NCBI GenBank assembly: GCA_019117605.1
Contig: DWZK01000034.1
Coordinates: 1 to 52,169 of the forward strand
Reading direction: 5' to 3'
Source: Candidatus Intestinimonas stercoravium
Lineage (GTDB): Bacteria; Bacillota; Clostridia; Oscillospirales; Oscillospiraceae
DNA: 52,169 nucleotides
Part shown: positions 35,335-43,708 of the stretch, one piece after another
Numbering within the stretch: position 1 is the stretch's first letter
Layout of the letters: every line of letters starts with the position of its first letter
Notes under the pieces: model-generated
Seen by the model: only the letters and a program-made list of their open reading frames with translations
What the model was told of the DNA's origin: nothing
Database searches by the model: none
Translations under genes and position numbers: made by a program

Positions 35335-35799
35335 GTGGCCGAAGAGTTCGCCGACAGATTGAACGCCATATTGGCAGACCCCAAGGCCATGGGGCAGATC
35401 CTCTCTCTGGCCCAGTCCCTCACCGGCGGAGAGGAGACCGGGCCGTCCCCCGCCCAGGGGGAGGAGGACAGCTCCGTGCAGGAGGCCCCCCCTTCCGCCG
35501 CTCCCGACCTCCCCTCCATGCTCCAGCTCCTGGGGGGCTCCTCCGGAGAGAGCGGTGGAGGGAGCCCCCTCTCCGCGCTGGGAGAGCTGGACCCGAAGCT
35601 GCTCCAGCTGGGCGCCCGGCTGCTGGGAGAGCTGGGCCAGGAGGACGACCGGCGGACCGCTCTGCTCTCCGCCCTGCGCCCCTTCGTGAAAAAGGAGCGC
35701 TATGCCAAGCTGGACCGGGCCATCCAGATCGCCAGGCTCTCCCGGGTGATCCGGACCGCTTTCCGCTTTTTCCAAGAGGAGGGGCAGGGCCGTGTATAA
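35335..35799 (+). CDS. Small uncharacterised protein, second of a three-gene cluster
   Basis: The 154-aa product has a conserved-looking N-terminal helix (FADRLNAILADPKAMGQILS, residues 4-24), an acidic low-complexity linker rich in Gly, Ser, Glu and Pro (about 30-85), and a basic C-terminal helical region (LLSALRPFVKKERYAKLDRA, then IQIARLSRVIRTAFRFF). The start is GTG at 35335 with GGGAGG eight nt upstream. The stop overlaps the next gene's GTG region by 8 nt, indicating coupling. No enzymatic motif is seen. Function unknown. Confidence 0.78.
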   Translation: MAEEFADRLNAILADPKAMGQILSLAQSLTGGEETGPSPAQGEEDSSVQEAPPSAAPDLPSMLQLLGGSSGESGGGSPLSALGELDPKLLQLGARLLGELGQEDDRRTALLSALRPFVKKERYAKLDRAIQIARLSRVIRTAFRFFQEEGQGRV

Positions 35800-36124
35800 C
35801 CGCTATATCCCCAACGGGACCTCCTATGCCCGGGTCGTGGAGGATGCCCCGCCCCGCTCAGAGCAGGCCCCTGCCGGAGCGCACAGGTCCAGGCAGGAGC
35901 AGGAGCCCCCTCCCCCCAGGGAGAACGCCCAGGGACGGGCCGCCTCCTGGCTCTCCAGCCTGCTCAAGCGCCTCCAGCTGGAGGACTTGGATACCGGCGA
36001 CATCCTCCTGCTGCTCATCCTGCTCTTCCTCTTTATCGACGGGGACGACCTGGAGCTGCTCATCACCCTGGCCCTGTTGATCCTGCTGGGGCTGGGGAAG
36101 AAGGAAAAAGAGCCCTCAGACTAG
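35792..36124 (+). CDS. Small uncharacterised membrane protein, third of a three-gene cluster
   Basis: The 110-aa product has a Tyr-containing N-terminus (MYNRYIPNGTSYARV), a disordered Pro/Glu/Arg-rich middle, then two hydrophobic stretches: ILLLLILLFLFI (about 72-83) and LLITLALLILLGLG (about 89-102). They are separated by the acidic turn DGDDLE, suggesting a hairpin in the membrane. The start is GTG at 35792 with GGAGG nine nt upstream. Its last nine bases overlap the convergent gene at 36116. Function unknown. Confidence 0.75.
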   Translation: MYNRYIPNGTSYARVVEDAPPRSEQAPAGAHRSRQEQEPPPPRENAQGRAASWLSSLLKRLQLEDLDTGDILLLLILLFLFIDGDDLELLITLALLILLGLGKKEKEPSD

Positions 36125-36910
36125 GTCTTCCCCCACGGTGTGGAGCACCGTGCCGTCGGGCAGAGAGAAATCCGCCGACTGGAGCGGGTACTGCATATCG
36201 GTGTCCAGGGCGGTCATCTGCTGGACCACCGTCCCATCCTTCACCGTCTCGTACCCCACCAGGGCTCCCGTGTCGGTGGAGACCCAGTAGCGCTCCAGGT
36301 AGCCCAGCTCATCCTCCGAGGTCTCCACATAGACGCAGGGCATACGGTCCCGCTCCTGGAAGCCGGCGGCCACTATCTGCTCCTGCTCCAGGTCCAGGAC
36401 ATCCTCGTAGGTGGGCAGGTACTGGATCAGGTCGGAGAGGTCTCCCTCCACCGGCCAGGAGGCCACGCGGCCGCTCTCTTCATACCAGCGGTACAGGGTG
36501 CCGCGCTCTCCCTCCATATGCAGGATGGTGTGCTGGGTCCCCAAGGGCTGGAACGCCTGATCCAGCTCCACCATGGTCCAGTCCCCATCCTGCCAGACCT
36601 GGAGCTGGAAGCGGCCGCTCCGGGTCTCGTCGATGGCGGTCTCCACCACCAGGGTCCGGTAATAGCTCTCCGGCCTGTCCAAGGTGGCCACTACGTCTTT
36701 CACTGTCTCCGGCGTGACTTCCACCGGGAGATAGTTCCCGCCCGCGCCGGGGTCATCCTCTCCCTGGCCCTCCTCCACGGGCGCCGTAGAAGGCAGTACG
36801 ATCTCCGCCTGACTGCCCGGGAAAAAGTTCATGCCGAAGCTGGCCAGCACCGCTATCACCATCACGGCGGCGATGAGCGCGGAGAGCACCGCTTTGTTCT
36901 TCCGTTCCAA
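36116..36910 (-). CDS. Uncharacterised membrane-anchored protein
   Basis: The 264-aa protein has a short basic start (ERKNK), one N-terminal transmembrane segment (VLSALIAAVMVIAVLASF, about residues 8-26) and a large domain probably outside the membrane. That domain is rich in acidic residues with beta-strand pattern (GRFQLQVWQDGDWTMVELD, YWVSTDTGALVGYETV), somewhat reminiscent of LolA/LppX-like folds. No lipobox is seen. The start is TTG at 36908-36910 with AGGAGGGG eight nt upstream; no ATG in this frame is as well placed. It follows wecB by 46 nt and may belong to its operon, which would suggest an envelope role (inference). Confidence 0.72.
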   Translation of the reverse strand: MERKNKAVLSALIAAVMVIAVLASFGMNFFPGSQAEIVLPSTAPVEEGQGEDDPGAGGNYLPVEVTPETVKDVVATLDRPESYYRTLVVETAIDETRSGRFQLQVWQDGDWTMVELDQAFQPLGTQHTILHMEGERGTLYRWYEESGRVASWPVEGDLSDLIQYLPTYEDVLDLEQEQIVAAGFQERDRMPCVYVETSEDELGYLERYWVSTDTGALVGYETVKDGTVVQQMTALDTDMQYPLQSADFSLPDGTVLHTVGEDLV

Positions 36911-36956
36911 AAGAGGATCCCCTCCTCCCTCTGCCGGCATCCCGGCCCACAGTGCG

Positions 36957-38105
36957 TCAGGCCCGGAACTCTTCCGGACGCTCCTCCCGCAGGCCGAACT
37001 TCCACTCGATGGCGTCCACGATGCGGCGGCAGGCGTGGCCGTCTCCATAGGGGTTCACCGCGTGGGCCATCTCCCGGTATGCCGCCTCGTCCTCGATGAG
37101 GCGGGCGCCCAGGGAGAACACCGCCTCTTCCTCTGTACCGGCCAGCTTCACCGTCCCGGCCCGGACCGCCTCCGGCCGCTCCGTCTCCCGGCGGAGGACG
37201 AGCACCGGCTTGCCCAGGGCGGGAGCCTCCTCCTGGAGGCCGCCGGAGTCGGTCATCACCAGATAGCAGCGGGCCATCAGGTTGTGCATCTCCTGCACGT
37301 CCAGCGGGGCGATGAGGTGGATGCGGGGGTGGCCGGAGAGGTATCGCTTCGCCGCCTCCTGCACCACCGGCGACAGGTGCACCGGGTAGACCAGCTCCAC
37401 CTCCGGGTATGCCTCCACCAGCCGCCGGAGGGCGGTCATGATATTGGCCATGGGCTCGCCGTAGTTCTCCCGCCGGTGACAGGTGACCAGCACGATCTTG
37501 TGGCCAGTGTAGTCCAGCTCATTGAGCAGAGGAGTTGAAAAGGAGAAATCCTTGTCGACCGTGGTAGCCATGGCGTCGATCACCGTATTGCCTGTGACGA
37601 ACACACCGTCTCCGATCCCCTCCCGCTCCAGGTTCTGCCGGTTGGCGGGAGTGGGGCAGAAGTGGAGATCCGCGATGTCCCCCACCAGGGTGCGGTTCAT
37701 CTCCTCCGGAAAGGGAGAATACTTGTCAAGCGTTCGGAGACCGGCCTCCACATGGCCCACCGGCACCTGCTGATAGAAGGCGGCCAGCGCCCCGGCGAAC
37801 GTGGTGGAGGTGTCTCCGTGGACCAGCACCAGGTCGGGCCTGGCCTCCTGGAGGACCTTCTCCACCCCCAGGAGGCATTTGCTCGTGATGGTGGAGAGGG
37901 TCTGACGGGGCTCCATGATGTCCAGGTCGTAGTCGGGCCGGAGGTGGAAGATCTCCAGCACTGAGTCCAGCATCTCCCGGTGCTGGGCGGTGACGCAGCA
38001 CAGGCTCTCGATGCCGGGACGGCTGTCCAGCGCGCGCACCAGGGGGGCCATCTTGATGGCCTCCGGCCGGGTGCCGAAAATGGTCATGACGCGGATGGTC
38101 TTCAC
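36957..38105 (-). CDS. wecB: UDP-N-acetylglucosamine 2-epimerase (non-hydrolysing)
   Basis: WecB/MnaA converts UDP-GlcNAc to UDP-ManNAc for wall teichoic acid or other surface glycans. The 382-aa GT-B fold protein has VMTIFGTRPEAIKMAPLV at the N-terminus, VHGDTSTTFAGALAAF, GHVEAGLRT, NRTLVGDIADLHFCPT, TGNTVIDAM, TCHRRENYG and the C-terminal MTDSGGLQEEAPALGKPVLVLR. The start is GTG at 38103-38105, overlapping the tagO stop (GTGA), with GGAGAG upstream. Pairing with TagO supports a linkage-unit role. Confidence 0.95.
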   Translation of the reverse strand: MKTIRVMTIFGTRPEAIKMAPLVRALDSRPGIESLCCVTAQHREMLDSVLEIFHLRPDYDLDIMEPRQTLSTITSKCLLGVEKVLQEARPDLVLVHGDTSTTFAGALAAFYQQVPVGHVEAGLRTLDKYSPFPEEMNRTLVGDIADLHFCPTPANRQNLEREGIGDGVFVTGNTVIDAMATTVDKDFSFSTPLLNELDYTGHKIVLVTCHRRENYGEPMANIMTALRRLVEAYPEVELVYPVHLSPVVQEAAKRYLSGHPRIHLIAPLDVQEMHNLMARCYLVMTDSGGLQEEAPALGKPVLVLRRETERPEAVRAGTVKLAGTEEEAVFSLGARLIEDEAAYREMAHAVNPYGDGHACRRIVDAIEWKFGLREERPEEFRA

Positions 38106-39250
38106 GGCTCTCTCTCCTCTTCTTCCTTTTCCGTCTGCTCGGCCCCGCTCAGGGGCTCTTTCTTTTTTTCCGGTCCTTCTCCCGTCTGGGGCCCCTCTCT
38201 CCGCTTCTCCGCCCCGCTGAGGAAGATCTTCCCGGACAGGGCGCCCGCAGCGCACAGGGCCAGCAGGAGCAGCATCGCCCGCAGGGCGCTGCTGGTGGTG
38301 AGCACCACGGCGCAGAGGCCCAGGATGGCGCTGATGATATAGAGGACCGCCACGGCCTGCTTCTGGGTGAAGCCCATGTCGATGAGCCGGTGGTGGATAT
38401 GGCTGCGGTCAGGGTGCATGGGGCTCTGGCCGTGTGCGATCCGCCGGATGAAGGCGAAGCAGGTGTCGAAGATCGGCAGGCCCAGCATCAGGAAAGGCAC
38501 CGCGAAAGAGATGATGGTATAGAACTTGAAGAGGCCCTGGATGGACATCACCGCCAGCACGAAGCCCAGGAAGGTGGAGCCGGTATCCCCCATGAAGATC
38601 TTGGCCGGGTTCAGGTTATAGGGGAGGAAGCCGATGCATCCTCCCGCCAGGGCGGCCATGACCACTGCCACCGGCCCGTCCGCCACCACCAGGGAGATGA
38701 CCAGCATGGTCATAGAGCTGATGGTGGAGACGCCGCAGGCCAGACCGTCCAGACCGTCGATGAGGTTGACGGCGTTGGTGATGGCCACGATCCAGAGCAC
38801 CGTGCAGGGCACGGACAGCCACCCCAGGTCCCACCAGAAGTCGGGAGAGAAGATGTTGGGGTTGGACACCACCTGGATGAGGTTGCCCGAGAGCACCGCC
38901 ACCAGGGCCGCCACGATCTGGACCGCCAGCTTGAGCTTGGCCCCAAGGGCGTAGATGTCGTCGAAGATGCCCAGCACCACGATGATCACCGCCCCCAACA
39001 GCATCCCCTGGAGCTCCGGAGTGAGCTCTACATAGATGATGGTGCTGAGGATGAAGCCGAAGAAGATGGCCAAGCCCCCCATGCGGGGGATGGGGTGGTC
39101 GTGCATCCGGCGGCCGTCCCTGGGCACGTCCACCGCGCCCATGCGGATGGCCAGAGAGCGCACCACAGGCGTGGTGATGAGGGCCACGAGCATGGCGGTG
39201 ACGAGGGCGGCGGCCACCCAGCCGATGACCTGCATATTTGTGTGATCCAT
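38102..39250 (-). CDS. tagO: Undecaprenyl-phosphate N-acetylglucosaminyl-1-phosphate transferase (MraY/WecA/TagO family)
   Basis: The 382-aa polytopic membrane protein transfers GlcNAc-1-P to undecaprenyl phosphate. It shows about ten to eleven hydrophobic segments. The family motifs are HDHPIPRMGGLAIF, GIFDDIYALGAKLKLAVQ, NAVNLIDGLDGLACG, NPAKIFMGDTGSTFLG and the HPDRSHIHHRLID histidine motif that separates WecA/TagO from MraY. The C-terminal about 50 residues form a charged Glu/Lys-rich cytoplasmic tail, longer than usual. It is coupled to wecB, which makes the next sugar donor. Confidence 0.92.
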   Translation of the reverse strand: MDHTNMQVIGWVAAALVTAMLVALITTPVVRSLAIRMGAVDVPRDGRRMHDHPIPRMGGLAIFFGFILSTIIYVELTPELQGMLLGAVIIVVLGIFDDIYALGAKLKLAVQIVAALVAVLSGNLIQVVSNPNIFSPDFWWDLGWLSVPCTVLWIVAITNAVNLIDGLDGLACGVSTISSMTMLVISLVVADGPVAVVMAALAGGCIGFLPYNLNPAKIFMGDTGSTFLGFVLAVMSIQGLFKFYTIISFAVPFLMLGLPIFDTCFAFIRRIAHGQSPMHPDRSHIHHRLIDMGFTQKQAVAVLYIISAILGLCAVVLTTSSALRAMLLLLALCAAGALSGKIFLSGAEKRREGPQTGEGPEKKKEPLSGAEQTEKEEEEREP

Positions 39251-39278
39251 TGCTACGATCGCTCCTTTGCGAAGCCCC

Positions 39279-40292
39279 TCAGCGGGCCACGAAGCCCACT
39301 TTTTTATAGACCTTGCGCAGGGTCTTGTTGGCTACATAGCCGGCCTTCTCCGCGCCGGAGCGGTAGACGCTCTCCAGATAGGCTTTATCGGCCAGCAGGC
39401 GCTCGGTCTCCTCCCGGATGGGGCGGAACATCTCCACCACGGCCTCGCCCACGGCGGGCTTGAAGGCGCCGTAGCCCTTGCCGTCGAACTCCCGCTCGAT
39501 CTCCTCGAAGGTCTGGCCGGTGGCGGAGGAGTAGATCGCCATCAGGTTGGACACGCCGGGCTTGGCCGCCTTGTCATAGCGGACGCAGTGCTCGGTGTCG
39601 CTGTCGGTGACCGCCTTCTTGAACTTGCGCATGATGTCCTCCGGCTTGTCCAGGACGTATACGCAGCCGTTGGGGTCCTTGTCCGACTTGGACATCTTGC
39701 TCTCGGGACTGGTGAGGGACATGATCCGGGCCCCCACCTTGGGGATGAAGGGCTCGGGCAGCTTGAACACCTCGCCGTACACCCCGTTGAAGCGGTTGGC
39801 GATGTCCCGGCAGATCTCCACATGCTGCTTCTGGTCCTCCCCCACCGGCACCAGGTCGGCCTGGTAGAGCAGGATGTCCGCCGCCATCAGGGCGGGGTAG
39901 GTGAAGAGGCCGGCGTTGATGTTGTCCGCGTTCTTGGCGGACTTGTCCTTGAACTGGGTCATGCGGGAGAGCTCGCCGAACATGGTGTAGCAGTCCAGCA
40001 CCCAGCCCAGCTCCGCATGGGCGGGCACATGGGACTGGATGAAGATGGTGTTCTTCTCCGGGTCCAGGCCGCAGGCGATATAGGCCGCGATCTGGGACAA
40101 GGTCCGCCGCCGCAGGGCGGCGGGGTCCTGCCGCACGGTGATGGAGTGGAGATCGGCCATCATATAGTAGCAGTCGTACTCCTCGGAGAGGGTCACCCAA
40201 TTCTTGATCGCCCCCAGGTAGGAGCCAAGGGTCAGCTCTCCACTGGGCTGGATGCCGGAGAGGATGACTTTTTTCTGTTTCTCGTTTTCCAT
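39279..40292 (-). CDS. trpS: Tryptophanyl-tRNA synthetase
   Basis: The 337-aa class I synthetase has VILSGIQPSGELTLGSYLGA (the HIGH-equivalent region) at the N-terminus, MMADLHSIT, LLYQADLVPVGEDQKQH, and the KMSKS motif in ESKMSKSDKDPNG around residue 195. ATG at 40290-40292 is used because the upstream ATG (40301) leaves too little space to AGAGG. It is followed after 28 nt by tagO. There is no room for a T-box between its promoter and start. Confidence 0.96.
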   Translation of the reverse strand: MENEKQKKVILSGIQPSGELTLGSYLGAIKNWVTLSEEYDCYYMMADLHSITVRQDPAALRRRTLSQIAAYIACGLDPEKNTIFIQSHVPAHAELGWVLDCYTMFGELSRMTQFKDKSAKNADNINAGLFTYPALMAADILLYQADLVPVGEDQKQHVEICRDIANRFNGVYGEVFKLPEPFIPKVGARIMSLTSPESKMSKSDKDPNGCVYVLDKPEDIMRKFKKAVTDSDTEHCVRYDKAAKPGVSNLMAIYSSATGQTFEEIEREFDGKGYGAFKPAVGEAVVEMFRPIREETERLLADKAYLESVYRSGAEKAGYVANKTLRKVYKKVGFVAR

Positions 40293-40359
40293 AGCACGCA
40301 TACACCTCTGAGATCAGGCCCTCGGAAGGGGCCGGATGGTTTAGACAGATACGTTAAGT

Positions 40360-40388
40360 ATCATATCACAACTATCATTGCTTGACAA
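40360..40388 (-). promoter_or_regulatory. Sigma-A promoter of trpS
   Basis: On the minus strand TTGTCA (40383-40388), 17 nt, TATGAT (40360-40365). Its -35 shares bases with the -35 of the gltX promoter on the other strand. Confidence 0.7.
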
Positions 40389-40410
40389 GTTTTACCCATC
40401 TCATTACAAT
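40382..40410 (+). promoter_or_regulatory. Sigma-A promoter of gltX
   Basis: A consensus TTGACA (40382-40387), 17 nt, TACAAT (40405-40410), 36 nt before the gltX start. Confidence 0.85.
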
Positions 40411-40445
40411 GAAGATACTATTCATATAGGTTGGAGTGATCGACT

Positions 40446-41942
40446 TTGGACAAACAGTGGTTCGATGATATGGAGGCCCGCATCCCTGTGGGCGAGGTCC
40501 GTACCCGCTTCGCCCCCTCCCCCACCGGCTATATGCATGTGGGCAATCTGCGCACCGCTCTGTATACCTGGCTCATCGCCCGGCACAGCAACGGCAAGTT
40601 CATCCTGCGTATCGAGGACACCGATCAGGGGCGGCTGGTGGAGGGCGCCACCGACGTGATCTACAGCACCCTGCGCAAGTGCGGGCTGGACTGGGACGAG
40701 GGCCCCGACGTGGGCGGCCCGGTGGGCCCCTATATCCAGACCGAGCGCCGGGACCTCTACGGCAGGTACGCCGAGCTCCTCATCGAGAAGGGGGCCGCCT
40801 ACCGCTGCTTCTGCACCAAAGAGCGCCTGGAGTCCCTCCACGGAGAGAACGGCCTGGGCGGCTACGACGGCCACTGCCGGGACCTGCCCCAGAGCGAGAT
40901 CGACGAGAAGCTGGCCGCCGGGATCCCCTACGTCATCCGCCAGAAGATCCCCCGCACCGGCACCACCACCTTCCACGACGTGGTCTTCGGCGACATCACC
41001 GTGGAGAACGACACCCTGGACGACCAGGTCCTCATCAAGTCCGACGGCCTGCCCACCTATAACTTCGCCAATGTGGTGGACGACCACCTGATGGGCATCA
41101 CCCATGTGGTCCGGGGCAGCGAATACCTCTCCTCCGCCCCCAAGTATGACCTGCTCTATCAGGCCTTCGGCTGGACCGTGCCCACCTATATCCACTGCTC
41201 CCCCGTCATGCGGGACCAGCACAACAAGATGTCCAAGCGCCACGGGGACCCCTCCTATGAGGACCTGCTGGCCATGGGCTTCCTCTCTGAGGCCATCGTG
41301 AACTATGTGGCCCTGCTGGGCTGGTCTCCCCGGGGCGAGAACGTGGAGCGGGAGTTCTTCACCCTCCGGGAGCTCTCCGATGTCTTCGAGCTGGAGGGCA
41401 TCTCCAAGTCCCCCGCCATCTTCGACCTGGAGAAGCTCAAGTACTTCAACGCCAACTACCTCCGGGCCATGGCCCCCGATGCCTTTTACGCCGCCGCAGA
41501 GCCCTATCTGAAGGAGGCCATCCACAGCCCCTCCATCGACCTGGAGCTGGTGGCCCCCCTGGTGCAGCCCCGGTGTGACACCTTCCAGGATATCGCCCCC
41601 CAGGTGGATTTCTTCGACGCGCTGCCTGAGTACTCCACCCAGCTCTACGTCCACAAGAAGATGAAGACCAACGAGGAGAACTCCCTGGAGGCCCTGAAGC
41701 TGGTGCTCCCCGTCCTGGAGGCCCTCCCCCAGTGGACCTACGACGCCATCCACGACGCCCTCATCGGCCTGGCCGCCCAGCACGAGCTGAAGAACGGCCG
41801 CATCATGTGGCCCGTCCGGACCGCCCTGTCCGGCAAGGCGGTCACCCCCGGCGGAGCGGTGGAGCTCTGCCAGATCCTGGGCAGGGAGGAGACCCTCCGC
41901 CGCATCCGGAAGGGCATGGAGCTGCTCTCCGCCCAGTCCTGA
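40446..41942 (+). CDS. gltX: Glutamyl-tRNA synthetase
   Basis: The 498-aa class I synthetase has VRTRFAPSPTGYMHVGNLRT (HIGH motif as MHVGN), LRIEDTDQGR, GDITVENDTLDDQVLIKSDG, and the KMSKS equivalent NKMSKRHGD around residue 262. The start is TTG at 40446 with GGAG nine nt upstream; an ATG at codon 9 would also keep all motifs. Besides protein synthesis, glutamyl-tRNA is the substrate of HemA in the cobalamin operon of this window. A strong terminator follows. Confidence 0.96.
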   Translation: MDKQWFDDMEARIPVGEVRTRFAPSPTGYMHVGNLRTALYTWLIARHSNGKFILRIEDTDQGRLVEGATDVIYSTLRKCGLDWDEGPDVGGPVGPYIQTERRDLYGRYAELLIEKGAAYRCFCTKERLESLHGENGLGGYDGHCRDLPQSEIDEKLAAGIPYVIRQKIPRTGTTTFHDVVFGDITVENDTLDDQVLIKSDGLPTYNFANVVDDHLMGITHVVRGSEYLSSAPKYDLLYQAFGWTVPTYIHCSPVMRDQHNKMSKRHGDPSYEDLLAMGFLSEAIVNYVALLGWSPRGENVEREFFTLRELSDVFELEGISKSPAIFDLEKLKYFNANYLRAMAPDAFYAAAEPYLKEAIHSPSIDLELVAPLVQPRCDTFQDIAPQVDFFDALPEYSTQLYVHKKMKTNEENSLEALKLVLPVLEALPQWTYDAIHDALIGLAAQHELKNGRIMWPVRTALSGKAVTPGGAVELCQILGREETLRRIRKGMELLSAQS

Positions 41943-41966
41943 CCCCCATCTATCTCCATCATGAGG

Positions 41967-42001
41967 AAGGCCGCCCCCGATCGTGGATCGGGGGCGGCCT
42001 T
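41967..42001. terminator. Bidirectional terminator between gltX and the ABC-F gene
   Basis: A 16-bp perfect stem (41967-41982 with 41986-42001, loop GTG) ends in TT and is followed by ATTC on the plus strand, 24 nt after gltX and 2 nt beyond the convergent ABC-F gene. The minus strand also ends in TT. Confidence 0.85.
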
Positions 42002-42003
42002 AT

Positions 42004-43497
42004 TCACGCCTCCGGCGGCAGGATCTCCACCGTCCTGGTGGCGATCTTGTCGGAGAAGGCCCGGTCGTGCTCCACGAACACCATGGTGGGGGCATACCGG
42101 AGGAGCAGGGACTCGATCTGCATCCGGGAGTAGACGTCCACGAAGTTCAGCGGCTCGTCCCACAGGTACAGGTGGGCGGGCCGGCACAGGCTCCTGGCCA
42201 GGAGGACCTTTTTCTTCTGTCCCGCGCTGTATCCCTCCATATCCTTCTCGAACTGGGCCCGCTCGAAGCCCAGCTTCCGCAGGATGGCCTTGAAGAGGCT
42301 CTCGTCCAGGCCGTTCTCCTCCGCGAAGGCCCGGAGGCCGCCCCGGAGGGCCCCGGCGTCCTGAGGCAGCCAGGAGATCGCGGTCCCCCCTGCCCTCCAG
42401 AGGTCCCCGCGGTGGGGGACGTCCCGCCCCAGGATCAGTTTGAGCAGGCTGGACTTCCCGGCGCCGTTGGCCCCCCGGAGGGCGATCCGCTCCCCCCGCT
42501 CCACGGTGAAGGACAGGGGGCGGCACACCGGCCCCTGCCCGTAGTCCGGGGCCAGCTCCCTGGCCTCTAGGATCCGGCGCTGGGGGTGGGCGAGGGGATG
42601 GAGCTTCAGCTCCTCCGCCTCCTCCCGGTCCCGGAGGAGCTGTGACTTCTCCTCCACGGCGGCCTGCCGGCGGCCCTCCGCCGCCTTGGCGCGCTTCATC
42701 ATCTTGGCCGCCTTGTGCCCCACATAGCCCCGGTCCACCTTCATCCCGGAGCCCTCACTGCGGTACTTGCTCCGCTCCACCGCGTCGGACCAGTCCGCCG
42801 TGCGGCGGGACGCCTCTTCCAGCCGCCGGATGTCCCGCCTGAGCCTCTCCTGCTCTCCCCGTTCGAACTGCTCCCGCCGCTCTTTGTTCTCCCACCAGGT
42901 GGAGAAGTTCCCCTTCTGTACCTCCAGTCCCGTCCTGTTGAACACCAGCACATGGTCCACGCACCGATCCAGGAAGGCCCGGTCGTGGGAGACCAGGATG
43001 AAGCCCCGCTTCCTGGACAGATAGTCCGCCACCAGTTCCCGGCCCGCCATGTCCAGGTGGTCCGTGGGCTCGTCCACCAGGAGGAACGCGTCCTCCCGGG
43101 AGAAGAGCAGGGCCAGGAGCAGCTTAGTGCGCTCGCCCCCGGAGAGGACGTCCCAGCGCCGGGCCAGGACCGCCTCTCCCATGCCCAGGAGGCGGAGCTC
43201 CTTCACCAGCCGCCACTCCTCCAGCTCGGGCTCCAGGGCCCAGGCCACCGACAGCCCGTCCGCCTCAGGATCCGGCACCGCAGGGGGGAAGTAGTCGAAG
43301 GCCACCGGCGAGGAGATCCGGCCCGTGTGTTCCCCCTGCCCCATCAGCAGCCGCAGCAGGGTGGTCTTCCCCCGCCCGTTCCGGCCGATGAAGCCCAGCC
43401 GCCAGTCTGTATCCAGCTGGAGGGAGAGGTCCTGGAACACAGGGTCGCCGCTCCCCTCATAGGAGAAGGTCAGATGTGAGATATCGATCAAAGACAT
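42004..43497 (-). CDS. Lsa-type ABC-F ATPase (probable ribosomal protection protein)
   Basis: The 497-aa protein has two ABC ATPase domains and no membrane segment. Domain 1 has Walker A GFIGRNGRGKTTLLRLL (about residue 35), signature LSGGERTKLLLALLF and Walker B LLVDEPTDHLDM. Domain 2 has GANGAGKSSLLKLIL, YSAGQKKKVLLARSL and LYLWDEPLNFVDVYS. A charged interdomain linker (about 185-290) is the part that reaches the peptidyl-transferase centre in ABC-F proteins. Length and signature (SAGQKKK) match the Lsa group, linked to lincosamide, streptogramin A and pleuromutilin resistance. Resistance is not proven here. ATG at 43495-43497 has GGGAGG eight nt upstream, behind a structured leader. Confidence 0.88.
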   Translation of the reverse strand: MSLIDISHLTFSYEGSGDPVFQDLSLQLDTDWRLGFIGRNGRGKTTLLRLLMGQGEHTGRISSPVAFDYFPPAVPDPEADGLSVAWALEPELEEWRLVKELRLLGMGEAVLARRWDVLSGGERTKLLLALLFSREDAFLLVDEPTDHLDMAGRELVADYLSRKRGFILVSHDRAFLDRCVDHVLVFNRTGLEVQKGNFSTWWENKERREQFERGEQERLRRDIRRLEEASRRTADWSDAVERSKYRSEGSGMKVDRGYVGHKAAKMMKRAKAAEGRRQAAVEEKSQLLRDREEAEELKLHPLAHPQRRILEARELAPDYGQGPVCRPLSFTVERGERIALRGANGAGKSSLLKLILGRDVPHRGDLWRAGGTAISWLPQDAGALRGGLRAFAEENGLDESLFKAILRKLGFERAQFEKDMEGYSAGQKKKVLLARSLCRPAHLYLWDEPLNFVDVYSRMQIESLLLRYAPTMVFVEHDRAFSDKIATRTVEILPPEA

Positions 43498-43519
43498 GGA
43501 AAACGCCTCCCAGTACGAA

Positions 43520-43551
43520 ATAGGCGCAGAGCGGCCACGCTCCACGCCTAT
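43520..43551 (-). terminator. Attenuator hairpin in the ABC-F leader
   Basis: On the minus strand two 14-nt arms (43538-43551 and 43520-43533) pair with one 2-nt internal mismatch and a 4-nt loop. They are followed by TTTCG, 23 nt before the ABC-F start. The T-run is short. Confidence 0.6.
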
Positions 43552-43576
43552 CCCTGCCGTCCGGGAGGCGCAAAAC

Positions 43577-43683
43577 GTGAGAGGAGCGCAGTCGCTTGCC
43601 AACAGGCACGACAGGACCGGCGGTCATACCGACCACCCCGCTGTCATGCAGCCGTACGGCAAGTCATTTGCGCATCCTCTCAC
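43577..43683 (-). promoter_or_regulatory. Leader stem enclosing the upstream ORF of the ABC-F gene
   Basis: The arm 43658-43683, which contains the three-codon upstream ORF, is nearly complementary to 43577-43600 (8 bp GTGAGAGG/CCTCTCAC, then GCGCA, then CTTGCC blocks). In addition 43563-43570 is complementary to the ribosome-binding site region 43504-43511. The leader can therefore form alternative structures that depend on occupancy of the upstream ORF (inference). Confidence 0.6.
43664..43675 (-). CDS. Three-codon upstream ORF (Met-Arg-Lys) in the ABC-F leader
   Basis: ATG CGC AAA TGA on the minus strand, with GAGGT six nt upstream, lies about 27 nt after the predicted transcription start. 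Very short leader ORFs regulate lsa-, vga- and vmlR-type genes through drug-stalled ribosomes. Its position inside the long stem suggests the same role here; translation is not demonstrated. Confidence 0.5.
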   Translation of the reverse strand: MRK

Positions 43684-43708
43684 CTCAGATCTTCTATAGG
43701 CTGGAGCC

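Noticed and set aside
40293..40445. A T-box or other riboswitch before trpS or gltX
   Set aside because: The gap is 153 nt and both promoters lie within it, leaving leaders of only about 30-60 nt and no T-box sequence.
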